A stretch of 15,133 nucleotides of DNA from positions 1-15,133 of the forward strand of contig JANNNB010000129.1 in NCBI GenBank assembly GCA_031398325.1, read 5' to 3'. The stretch comes from Sva-07 sp031398325 (GTDB lineage Bacteria > Actinomycetota > Acidimicrobiia > Acidimicrobiales > Ilumatobacteraceae). The notes beneath the pieces were generated by a model. The model saw nothing but the letters and a program-made list of their open reading frames with translations. It had not been told where the DNA came from and did no database searches. Shown one piece after another: positions 7,085-14,079 of the stretch. Each line of letters starts with the position of its first letter. Positions within the stretch are counted from its first letter, which is position 1. Position numbers and translations under genes: made by a program.

Positions 7085-7921
7085 TCAGGACACCGGTGAG
7101 TCGCCCGACTCCCGGTAGTCACCGAAGGCGCGGTCCCGTTCGCTGAGCGCTGCCTTCACGCCGCGCTCGCCGAAGCTGCGCATGTACTCGGCGGACGACT
7201 TCTGGTGGAATCCGAGTGCCTGGATCTCCGCGGTCGCACGGATGCCGGTCCTGATGCCCATCGCTTCCATCGCACGGTGTGCGGAGCGCTTGTTGAGGGC
7301 GAGGAGATCCGACGGAACCTTGCTGATCCGCTCGGCCATTGCGAGCACCGCATCGTCGAGCTCGTCGAGCGGGTGGGCTCGATTCGCGAATCCGAATTCC
7401 ACGGCCTCGACGCCGGACATCGAGTCGCCGGTGAGCAGCGCTTCCATACCGCGGCGAAGTCCCATCATCCAGGTCTGCCACTGCATGTCGGGTGGCGACA
7501 TCAGCCGCACCGGTGGGTAGCCGATCTGGGCATCTTCGGCCACGTACACCAGGTCGCACGCCGTTGCCAGTTCGGTACCGCCGGCGAGGCAGTAGCCGTG
7601 CACCTGGGCGATGATCGGTGTGGCCATGTCCCACATCTCGAACCAGTTGTTGACGACGTGGCGGCTCCACCATCCGTCCTGCTTGGCGATGCGTCGCTCG
7701 ACGTCGGAGTTCGGTGACCCGAGGTCGTAACCGGCGGAGAAGTTGGTGCCCGCCCCCCGGATGACGATGACCGACACCGAACGGTCGGCGTCGGCATCGC
7801 GCAGCGCGTCGAACAGCGCACCACGCAGCGCGTCGTTCAGCGCGTTGCGCTTCTCGGGTCGGTTCAGCGTCAGGCGCCGGACCCGGGGCCGCGGGTCGTC
7901 GATCAGGAGCACGTTGGACAT
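7085..7921 (-). CDS. Enoyl-CoA hydratase/isomerase (crotonase) family protein with an altered active site
   Basis: This 278-aa protein is of normal crotonase length. The fold signatures are visible: LTLNRPEKRNAL (18-29), oxyanion-hole segment FSAGYDL (61-67) and HGYCLAGGTELATACDL (108-124), which includes Glu117 at the place of the first catalytic Glu of enoyl-CoA hydratase. The second Glu (in GQPE of the classical enzyme) is replaced by Pro137 in IGYPPVRL. Simple hydration is therefore doubtful; crotonases with one acid act as isomerases, hydrolases, lyases or decarboxylases. ATG 7921 is preferred over GTG 7945 because GGAG lies about 9 bases before it. It is the last gene of the minus-strand operon, 30 bp after the CoA-transferase, which probably supplies its acyl-CoA substrate. 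Confidence 0.87.
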   Translation of the reverse strand: MSNVLLIDDPRPRVRRLTLNRPEKRNALNDALRGALFDALRDADADRSVSVIVIRGAGTNFSAGYDLGSPNSDVERRIAKQDGWWSRHVVNNWFEMWDMATPIIAQVHGYCLAGGTELATACDLVYVAEDAQIGYPPVRLMSPPDMQWQTWMMGLRRGMEALLTGDSMSGVEAVEFGFANRAHPLDELDDAVLAMAERISKVPSDLLALNKRSAHRAMEAMGIRTGIRATAEIQALGFHQKSSAEYMRSFGERGVKAALSERDRAFGDYRESGDSPVS

Positions 7922-7951
7922 CACGGAAGGCTCCGGTTCAGGCACCTTGGA

Positions 7952-9145
7952 TCAACAGACGACGGCGTCGGCCCGGAGGCCGGCGATCTGTTCGGCGGTT
8001 CGGCCGAGCTCGGACAGGATCTCGTCGGTGTCGCCACCCTTGACCGATGCCGACGTTGCGACCGCCGCCGGCGTCGCGCTGAAGCGTGCCGCCGGACGAG
8101 GTTGTTGGACGGTCCCGGCGAGCGGGTGCTGCCACTGCACAAGCGTTTCGTTGTGCAGGACTTGCGGGTCGGCGAGCATCTGGTCGGCGTCGAGGATCGG
8201 GCCGCACGGCACGTCCTTGGCCCACAGCCGCTCGAGCACCTCGGCGACGGTCAACTCCGCGAATCGCGCCGCGAGCGCAGTGCCGAGCGCCTGGAAATTC
8301 GCAGGATCGGTGGTGGCCATCATGCTGCAGAAGCGCGGGTCGTCCTTCCAGTCGGGCCGGTCGAGCGCCTCGTACAACGCGTGGCGTTGCGGGTCACTCG
8401 CCACGAAGTACACGAACTTCCCGTCGGAGGCGTCGGACAGGCTGTACACGGTGGAGAGGAGGAACCCCGGACTCACGTCGTCGTCGACCAGGGTCTTGTC
8501 CATCATCCCGTCGGGCCAGAAGAAGTAGAGACACGCGTCGATCATCGGCACCTCGACATGCTGGCCCTCGCCGGTCCGCTCCCGCACGAGCAGCGCGGCG
8601 GTGATCGCCTGGGCCACGGTGAGCGCGGTGCTCTTGTCGGCGTACAGGTTGCGCACGAGGTCGGGGAACGGGATCTCGGGGTTGAGCTGCCGGCTGATCA
8701 CGCCGGACAATCCTTGGATCACGGGGTCGAGGACCGGCCGGTCGCTGTAGGGCCCGGTCGGCCCGAATCCGCTGATCGAGCAGTAGACGACGTTCGGGTT
8801 GACAGCGCGCACCTGGTCGTAGCCGAGTCCGACACGATCGATCGCTCCGGGTCGGAAGTTCTGCACGACGACGTCGGCCTGGGCCGCCAATTCGAGGACG
8901 AGTTCCTGGCCGGCCTCGGTTCGCAGATCGACGGCGATCGTGCGCTTGCCGCGGTTGTTGTTGATGTAGAACGCCGGCAGCCCGCCCTTGGAGTAGGCCT
9001 GCAGCCGGGTCACGTCGCCCAACGTGTGGCTCGGTTCGACCTTGATGACGTCGGCGCCCTGGTCGGCCATGAGCATCGTGGCGAACGGGCCCGACACGAC
9101 CTGGCTGAGGTCGAGCACCCGGAACCCGGAGAGCGGACCAGTCAT
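7952..9145 (-). CDS. CoA-transferase family III (CaiB/BaiF) protein
   Basis: This 397-aa protein is the usual size for class III CoA-transferases, which move CoA between carboxylic acids in the cytoplasm through an acyl-aspartyl intermediate. It shows the N-terminal LSGFRVLDLSQVVSGPFATM (5-24), DQGADVIKVEP (28-38), the NNNRGKRTIAVDL strand, the SGFGPTGPY loop (125-133), and Asp170 in LYADKSTAL at the expected position of the catalytic Asp, followed by ALLVRERTGEGQHVEV. ATG 9145 overlaps the stop of the PEP-utilising gene (ATGA), so the two are translationally coupled; the ribosome site lies in the upstream coding sequence. The substrate is unknown; the downstream crotonase suggests the new CoA ester is then converted. 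The family assignment is confident. Confidence 0.92.
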   Translation of the reverse strand: MTGPLSGFRVLDLSQVVSGPFATMLMADQGADVIKVEPSHTLGDVTRLQAYSKGGLPAFYINNNRGKRTIAVDLRTEAGQELVLELAAQADVVVQNFRPGAIDRVGLGYDQVRAVNPNVVYCSISGFGPTGPYSDRPVLDPVIQGLSGVISRQLNPEIPFPDLVRNLYADKSTALTVAQAITAALLVRERTGEGQHVEVPMIDACLYFFWPDGMMDKTLVDDDVSPGFLLSTVYSLSDASDGKFVYFVASDPQRHALYEALDRPDWKDDPRFCSMMATTDPANFQALGTALAARFAELTVAEVLERLWAKDVPCGPILDADQMLADPQVLHNETLVQWQHPLAGTVQQPRPAARFSATPAAVATSASVKGGDTDEILSELGRTAEQIAGLRADAVVC

Positions 9146-10918
9146 GACTGGCCCCCTGGCAGCGCCACGATCGTGACCGTGCCGGCGTTGCCGTCGACGG
9201 TGATGGTCGCGCCGTCGGGGATGATCGACGTTGCGTCGGCGACCGACGCGACGCAGGGCACCCCGAGTTCGCGCGACACGATCATCGCGTGGCTCCCCAT
9301 CGCACCGACGTTGACGACGACCGCAGCGGCCGAGACGAACAGCGGGACCCATGACGGGTCGGTCTGGGGGGCCACGAGAATGTCGCCCGGCTCCAACCCG
9401 AGCGGGTCGGCCGCGTCGAGCACGACCCGTGCCCGTCCGGTCGCGACGCCACCCGACCCGGCCGCGCCGGTGAGGACGGCGCCGACCAACGCGGCCGTCG
9501 TCGACTCCTCGCCGCGTCGGCGCATGTCGGACAGTCCCGGCACGGTGCCGTTCACGATGAACACCGGCTCGTAGTCGAACAACGAGCGATACACGGCCCA
9601 CCGTTGACGGATGACCGGTGCGATCGACCGGGGGTCGTGGCGTAGCCGATCGAGTTCGGAGTTGGTGACCATGAACACCTGGCCGATCTCGTCGATCACG
9701 CCGCGTTCGACGAGGCGGCGGCCGTACTCGCGCAGGGGCGACGCGCATCTCGTTGATGACCATCACGACGTTGGTCTTGGCCCGCTCGCGACCGCTCAGG
9801 AAGACGCGCGCCGATCCCATCGCCGCTTCGAACAGGCCGGCGGTCTCCGGGTCGCCGGCGATCTTCTCCCTGACCTCCGCGGCGATGCGGTCTCGTTCGG
9901 CGATCGTTGCCACGTTCCGGCTGGCGGGCGCCGAGGCCTCGTCGGAGCGGCGCATCAGGTCGATTGCCGCGAGCGCGATCCGTGGCTTGACCTCCCACGA
10001 GACAGCACTGATGTCGTATTCGTTCTGCGCCCGCGAGCCGTAATCGAACAGGAACTGGTCGAATTGCTCGAGAAAGGCCCGGGCCTCGTCGGTGTCGGAC
10101 GCCCGGAGACGATCGAGCACCTCGTCTGGTCCGGCGGCGAATGCGTCCGAGATGACCTCCGACGCAGCAGCCACTCGGCCGAGGTCCCACATCGCGTGCG
10201 ATGGCGCGGCGGAGTCGACGTCGATGCCGGCGAGCAAGCGGATCGAGAGGCTCTTGTCGCCCAGGCCCTCGCAGATAGCGTCGAGCGCGCCGGGACCGAG
10301 CGACCCGACCGACGACACGCGCATCGCGTTCTCGAACGTCCGCTGCAAGAGCGGGATCATCGACCGCGCCCGGGCGATGAGCGCGGCGTCGGTCGCCTCC
10401 TCGAGGTCCGGCCGGTCGGCGCGCAGCGAGCGTGCCAGTTCGCGGTCGGCGTCGAGCTCGGGCAGCGACGTCGCCGACATCGCCCACCCCATCGATTCGC
10501 CGAGCTTGGCCTCCGCGGACGGCGACACGTGCCACGGTTGTTCCTCGTAGGGCGGCACCACGTCGCGAGCATCGAAGAACGCTTTGTCGATCATCTCCGG
10601 CGAGGCCCCGGGCATCCGGGCGCCCAGGATGCGGGTCAGCGTGAGCGGGTTGTAGACGTAGCCGCCGAACATCTTGAACAGATCGGGCGCATCAGGTTCC
10701 TCGAATTCGTCGTACTCGAGCGCGCCCAAGGCGATGTACGCGTCGCGCAGGCCCGGCGCCATCCCGTCCTGCAGCACCATGCTCTTGCCGAGCAGGCTGA
10801 ACGGGTCCGGGAACACGTCGGCGGCGTTGCCGCGAGTCCATGCCGGAAACCGTTCCCCCAATTTCGAATCGCCGATCCATGCGTCGTCGCTCGCGCGTGC
10901 GGTGTTCTCGGTGTTCAA
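9142..10918 (-). pseudogene. PEP-utilising (phosphohistidine-domain) protein, interrupted by a single-base frameshift
   Basis: Read with one C removed from the CCCC run at 9735-9738, this is one 591-aa protein; as given it is two frames (394 codons, then 198). The long helical N-terminal part (FGGYVYNPLTLTRI, PPYEEQPWHVSP) is like actinobacterial PEP-utilising proteins. The C-terminal domain (~510-590) is the swivelling phosphohistidine domain of PEP synthase/PPDK-type enzymes: PGDILVAPQTDPSWVPLF, then GAMGSHAMIVSRELGVPCVASV, with the phospho-acceptor His codon at 9289-9291. No ATP-grasp domain is present, so a partner would have to supply the phosphate donor site. TTG 10918 is chosen because GAGGGG lies 6 bases upstream; ATG 10972 is inside a probable -10 box. 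The gene ends in an ATGA overlap with the CoA-transferase, and both halves are otherwise intact, so the break is a sequencing error or very recent. GTG 9699 has no ribosome site. Confidence 0.75.
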
Positions 10919-10967
10919 CGTGGCCCCCTCGTCGCCGTTGCAAACTTGCGTCACCCCAACTCGAATC

Positions 10968-10973
10968 ACCATA
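10968..10973 (-). promoter_or_regulatory. Possible -10 box (TATGGT) of the PEP-protein operon
   Basis: On the minus strand TATGGT fits TANNNT. Transcription would start near 10960, leaving a leader of about 40 bases before TTG 10918 and its GAGGGG ribosome site. A TTGCCA sequence upstream is spaced 21 bases away, too far for a good -35. This placement argues that ATG 10972, which lies within the box, is not the translation start. Confidence 0.4.
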
Positions 10974-11018
10974 GTCACGGCCGACCGGGGGTCCTGGCAA
11001 ATCGGCCACGTGGTCGAT

Positions 11019-11024
11019 TACGGT
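11019..11024 (+). promoter_or_regulatory. -10 box (TACGGT) of a possible leaderless promoter for the ThuA-like gene
   Basis: TACGGT fits TANNNT and ends 8 bases before the in-frame CTG at 11032, exactly the spacing seen at ATG 5375 and ATG 11849 in this window. It is divergent from the PEP-protein promoter about 45 bases away. Confidence 0.45.
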
Positions 11025-11031
11025 CGGTGGC

Positions 11032-11838
11032 CTGATCGAGCCCGAGAAGTGTCGTGTCGCTGTCGTGACCAAGGGGCACCCGTTCGACGCCCCGGCGTTG
11101 TTCGAGGTGTTCGATTCGATCGAGGCAATCGAGTGGACACACGTCGAGCATCCGGATGCGCTTGCGCTCGTGCAACCGCAGCGTGCCGCCGAGTTCGACG
11201 TGTTCGTGATGTACGACATGCCGGGGATCACGTTCACTGGCGGCGATCCGCCAGCGGACTTCGCGCCTCCGGCACCCGGCTACGCCGATGCGTTCCGCAA
11301 GCTGCTCGACGACGGCAAGGGGATGGTTTTCCTGCATCATGCGATCGCCGGCTGGCCGGCATGGGACGAGTACGCGGACATCATCGGCGGGCGCTTCCAC
11401 TATCAACCCGCCGAACTCGACGGCATCGCGTATCCCGACTCCGGCTATCGCCACGACGTGCACCACACGGTCGAGATCCTCGACCCGACACACCCGATCT
11501 GTGACGGCCTCGACCCGTCGTTCAGCCTGACCGACGAGGTGTACCTGTTCCCCGTGATGGAGGAGCGTGTCCACCCGATCATGCGCAGCACCTACGACTT
11601 CGTCGACACCAACTTCTACTCCGCCGACCGCGCGATCCGTGGGACGCGCAACGATCGCACGGGCTGGCACCATCCGCCGGGCAGCAGCCTCGTGGCGTGG
11701 ACCAAGACCGTCGGTGCCTCGCCGATCGCCTACATCCAGTTCGGTGACGGGCCGGCCACCTATGCCGACGTCAACTACCGACGCATCGTCGCCAACGCCA
11801 TCCGCTGGGCGGCAGACGGGATTGTCGACCCCCAGTAG
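11032..11838 (+). CDS. ThuA-like domain protein
   Basis: This 268-aa protein has the ThuA-like fold, a class I glutamine amidotransferase-like alpha/beta domain found in sugar-utilisation loci and related metabolic genes. Visible parts are strand 1 CRVAVVTKGHPFD (7-19), the FDVFVMYDMPG strand and loop, FRKLLDDGKGMVFLHHAIAGWPAWDEYADIIGG-type core with paired His, and HPICDGL plus FSLTDEVYLFP, all typical of the family. The annotated-style start GTG 11065 would fall inside strand 1 and cut off its first residues. The frame is open upstream with no ATG/GTG/TTG, and CTG 11032 lies at leaderless distance from TACGGT, so CTG is proposed; if rejected, use 11065. It is divergent from the PEP-protein operon, and its stop codon abuts the next crotonase. 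Substrate unknown; a catalytic role is not established. Confidence 0.8.
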   Translation: MIEPEKCRVAVVTKGHPFDAPALFEVFDSIEAIEWTHVEHPDALALVQPQRAAEFDVFVMYDMPGITFTGGDPPADFAPPAPGYADAFRKLLDDGKGMVFLHHAIAGWPAWDEYADIIGGRFHYQPAELDGIAYPDSGYRHDVHHTVEILDPTHPICDGLDPSFSLTDEVYLFPVMEERVHPIMRSTYDFVDTNFYSADRAIRGTRNDRTGWHHPPGSSLVAWTKTVGASPIAYIQFGDGPATYADVNYRRIVANAIRWAADGIVDPQ

Positions 11839-11841
11839 GGT
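11836..11841 (+). promoter_or_regulatory. -10 box (TAGGGT) overlapping the ThuA stop codon
   Basis: The TAG stop of the ThuA-like gene forms the first bases of TAGGGT, a TANNNT match ending 8 bases before ATG 11849. The following crotonase could thus have its own leaderless transcript in addition to read-through; there is no Shine-Dalgarno sequence before its ATG. Confidence 0.45.
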
Positions 11842-11848
11842 CGCCCGC

Positions 11849-12685
11849 ATGGCCTACGACCTGTCACTCGTGCGGGTGGAGATCACCGGAGGAGTGGCAA
11901 CGGCGACGATCGACAACCCGCCCATCAACCTGATGACCCTCGAACTGTTCGGTCAGCTCGCGGCGCTCGCCGCGTTGGTGGAGCAGGACCCCGAGGTCCG
12001 GGCCCTCGTCCTTCGCTCTGCCGACCCGGACTTCTTCATCGCCCACTTCGACGTCGAACTGATCCTCCGGTTTCCGACCGCTGGACCGGTGGAGCGGGAG
12101 GCCGAGCACAACGCGTTCCACCAGATGTGCGAGCGCCTCCGGACGATGCCGAAGGCGACGATCTGCGTGATCGCGGGGCGCGTCGGCGGTGGTGGTAGCG
12201 AGCTCGCCACCAGCTGCGACATGCGGTTCGGGCTGTTGGGCAAGACCGTGGTGAATCAGATGGAGGTGCCGATCGGCATCCTGCCTGGTGGCAGCGGCAC
12301 GCAGCGCCTTCCGCGGTTGCTCGGCCGGGGGCGGGCGTTGGAGCTGATCCTCGGTGGTGCCGACCTCGACGCCGCCACGGCGGAACGATGGGGCTACCTC
12401 AACCGAGCCTTCACGACAGCGGAGGAGTTGGACGCACACGTGGCCGACCTCGCCGCCCGCATCGCCGGCGCACCCCCGGACGCGGTGCGCGCTGCGAAGG
12501 CTGCCGTGCTGCTCGCGGAGCCGCCGATCGACGATGAATTGTTCGCAGAGGCCGAACTGTTCCAAGGGCTACTGCGCACTGCAGAGGCCGGTCCCGCGAT
12601 GCGGGCGTTCCTTGCCGCCGGGGGACAGACCCGAGACGGCGAACTGGAGGTCGGACAGCTCACCAAGCGCCTCACCGGGGGTTGA
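11849..12685 (+). CDS. Enoyl-CoA hydratase/isomerase (crotonase) family protein
   Basis: This 278-aa protein should act on an acyl-CoA in the cytoplasm, most simply adding water across a 2-enoyl-CoA double bond. The substrate-loop region FFIAHFDVE (62-70) replaces the more usual FSAGADL. Oxyanion and catalytic segments are GRVGGGGSELATSCD (110-124) with Glu118 and NQMEVPIGILPGGSGTQRLPRLLG (136-159) with Glu139. Both catalytic glutamates of classical enoyl-CoA hydratase are therefore present, unlike the crotonase at 7085-7921. ATG 11849 is 10 bases after the ThuA stop and has no ribosome site but a -10 box at leaderless spacing. The substrate is unknown; context suggests the same pathway as the divergent CoA-transferase operon (inference). 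Confidence 0.9.
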   Translation: MAYDLSLVRVEITGGVATATIDNPPINLMTLELFGQLAALAALVEQDPEVRALVLRSADPDFFIAHFDVELILRFPTAGPVEREAEHNAFHQMCERLRTMPKATICVIAGRVGGGGSELATSCDMRFGLLGKTVVNQMEVPIGILPGGSGTQRLPRLLGRGRALELILGGADLDAATAERWGYLNRAFTTAEELDAHVADLAARIAGAPPDAVRAAKAAVLLAEPPIDDELFAEAELFQGLLRTAEAGPAMRAFLAAGGQTRDGELEVGQLTKRLTGG

Positions 12686-12686
12686 G

Positions 12687-12716
12687 GTGTCGTCGCCGAC
12701 ACGCCGGTGCCGGCGT
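12687..12716 (+). terminator. Two adjacent hairpins after the second crotonase
   Basis: GTGTCG/CGACAC (12687-12702, loop TCGC) is followed by the perfect 16-base palindrome ACGCCGGTGCCGGCGT (12701-12716), starting just after the stop at 12685. No T-run follows. The hairpins share two bases, so only one may fully form at a time. They are a likely transcription end for the ThuA/crotonase unit. Confidence 0.5.
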
Positions 12717-12751
12717 TCGGTCACGCTCCGTCGTGATGGGAAGCTCTGCAG

Positions 12752-13381
12752 ATGTCACTTGGAGGAACGGCCGCCTACGGGCTCATGAAGGAGAACCTCC
12801 CAGAACTCGTGAGAACGGCGGTCGCCGAGGGGGTGCGCGTCGGTTTCGAATTCTGTGTCAGGCCCGAGATCGGGCGACTGCTCGCCACTTGTGCGGCAGC
12901 CCTCCCGCCCGGGTCACTCGTCGCTGAAACGGGTACCGGCACGGGAGCAGGGCTCGCGTGGATGGTCAGCGGTGCTGCTCCAGGAGTTCGTTTCATCAGC
13001 TACGAACTCGACGCGGGTCGAGCAGCAATCGCCCAGGACGTCTTCGGGCACCTGGCGAACGTGGACGTCGTCGGCGGCGACGCATCGGAGTTGTTCGGCC
13101 GAGGACCGTTCGACCTGTTGGTGCTCGACGGTGGTCCAGGATCTGGCAAGACATCTGGGTCGGCTCCTGTCGATCCTGTCGAGGTGCTCCGTCCCGGCGG
13201 AACGCTGACGATCGATGATTTCACTCCGGCGACGTCATGGCCGCCCATGCATGACGGGCAGGAGGATGCGAGCCGTGTGCACTGGCTGTCGCACCCGAAC
13301 CTGAAGTCGACCGAGGTTCGAGTCGCCCCGGACCTGGCTGTACTCGTTTGTCGGTACCTGCCTGACCGCAGCGACCGATGA
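12752..13381 (+). CDS. Class I SAM-dependent methyltransferase-like protein
   Basis: This 209-aa protein has the Rossmann pattern of SAM-dependent O-methyltransferases: motif I AETGTGTGAGLAW (58-70), the acidic strand end ISYELD (82-87) that would hold the SAM ribose, VVGGDASEL (106-114), the post-motif strand FDLLVLDGG (120-128) and LRPGGTLTIDDF (146-157). The methyl acceptor is not evident; a C-terminal segment VRVAPDLAVLVCR closes the fold. ATG 12752 has a GGGAAG stretch about 9 bases upstream; ATG 12785 is a less likely alternative. It is separated from the crotonase by 66 bp with two hairpins, so it is probably transcribed independently, and it converges on a TetR gene. The fold is confident; true methyltransferase activity is less so. 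Confidence 0.78.
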   Translation: MSLGGTAAYGLMKENLPELVRTAVAEGVRVGFEFCVRPEIGRLLATCAAALPPGSLVAETGTGTGAGLAWMVSGAAPGVRFISYELDAGRAAIAQDVFGHLANVDVVGGDASELFGRGPFDLLVLDGGPGSGKTSGSAPVDPVEVLRPGGTLTIDDFTPATSWPPMHDGQEDASRVHWLSHPNLKSTEVRVAPDLAVLVCRYLPDRSDR

Positions 13382-13392
13382 TCGGTGCTGCA

Positions 13393-13414
13393 CGGTGGGC
13401 GTGCCCGTTCACCG
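13393..13414. terminator. Weak hairpin between convergent genes
   Basis: CGGTG (13393-13397) can pair with CACCG (13410-13414), enclosing an inner GGC/GCC pair. It lies between the stops of the methyltransferase-like gene (13381) and the convergent TetR gene (13464). The stem is short and interrupted, and there is no T-run. Confidence 0.25.
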
Positions 13415-13463
13415 CCCCGCAGGCAACGATCGGTGACGGGGACCTGCACTCCACCCGGGTGCG

Positions 13464-14021
13464 TCAGGCGACCGCAGGGTTGCGGAGGAAATGGTCGACG
13501 ATGGGTTCCAGATCGGTGTGTCGGAGGTGTTCACGTTTGACCATGCAGCGGTAGAACACCGGGCCCTCGAGTTGGGCGAGCGCGGCTGGCAGGTCGAGGT
13601 TCGCGGGGAGCGCGTTGTCGTGTTTGCCGGTGGTGAGGATGTGGCGCAGTGGTTCGCACCCGGCGTCGGTGAGCGTGCGTCGCAGTTGCTCGAAGGTGGG
13701 GTCGAGGTGTGATCGTTCGCCGAGCAGGCTGACGACGAATCCGAGGTGACCGTCTTGGAGTGCTGAACGCAGGGCGTCGAGGTGAGCGATGAGGTCGTGG
13801 CGGAGGTCGCCGGTGGTCTCGGCGTGCGGCACATCGGCGTGCGCGAGGGTGTCGTGCAGGAGGGTGATCGCGTCGGGCCAGTGGCGGTAGAGCGTTCGTC
13901 TGCCGACGCCGCTGGCCTCGGCGACGCGGAGATGGGTGACGGCGTCGACGCCGTTGTCGACCAGGAGTCGCCGCGCTGCGCGCAGAGCGGTCGATCGGGT
14001 GCGTTCGACGCGTGGATCCAT
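13464..14021 (-). CDS. TetR family transcriptional regulator
   Basis: This 185-aa protein has an N-terminal TetR DNA-binding domain: a first helix RSTALRAARRLLVDNG (~10-25) and a helix-turn-helix in VTHLRVAEASGVGRRTLYRHW (~29-49), ending in the typical LYRHW. The rest is helical and probably binds a ligand and a second subunit. ATG 14021 is chosen because the domain begins directly after it; the frame continues upstream to 14132 with non-family residues. It is divergent from the DUF2461 gene, and the gap contains inverted repeats that could be its operator, so autoregulation and control of the DUF2461 gene are plausible. The ligand is unknown. Confidence 0.87.
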   Translation of the reverse strand: MDPRVERTRSTALRAARRLLVDNGVDAVTHLRVAEASGVGRRTLYRHWPDAITLLHDTLAHADVPHAETTGDLRHDLIAHLDALRSALQDGHLGFVVSLLGERSHLDPTFEQLRRTLTDAGCEPLRHILTTGKHDNALPANLDLPAALAQLEGPVFYRCMVKREHLRHTDLEPIVDHFLRNPAVA

Positions 14022-14029
14022 GCCCCAAC

Positions 14030-14079
14030 TGTGGCACGACTTGCGCCACAACCGAACTTCGGCACATGATGTGTCACAT
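14030..14079. promoter_or_regulatory. Inverted repeats in the TetR/DUF2461 divergent region
   Basis: TGTGGC (14030-14035) and GCCACA (14045-14050) form an inverted repeat with a 9-base centre, 8 bases upstream of the TetR start. Further right, CACAT-G-ATGTG-T-CACAT (14063-14079) contains two overlapping 11-base palindromes and ends at the DUF2461 start. Either could be the binding site of the divergent TetR regulator; the sequence alone cannot choose. Confidence 0.45.

Noticed and set aside
9142..9699. A separate small phosphohistidine-domain gene starting at GTG 9699
   Set aside because: No ribosome site precedes GTG 9699 and the family-like residues LREYGRRLVERG continue upstream of it, directly joining the other frame after a one-base correction.
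7952..10978. A single open frame of 1008 codons on the minus strand
   Set aside because: It is an accidental join: the N-terminal PEP-protein frame runs past its frameshift through Arg/Pro-rich nonsense and then into the frame of the CoA-transferase, which has its own coupled ATG at 9145. It is not a fusion protein.
8102..11035. Long plus-strand frames (8102-9574 and 9611-11035) over the minus-strand operon
   Set aside because: Both are antisense shadows with His/Arg/Val-rich low-complexity translation and no recognisable motif; the minus strand carries well-defined families.
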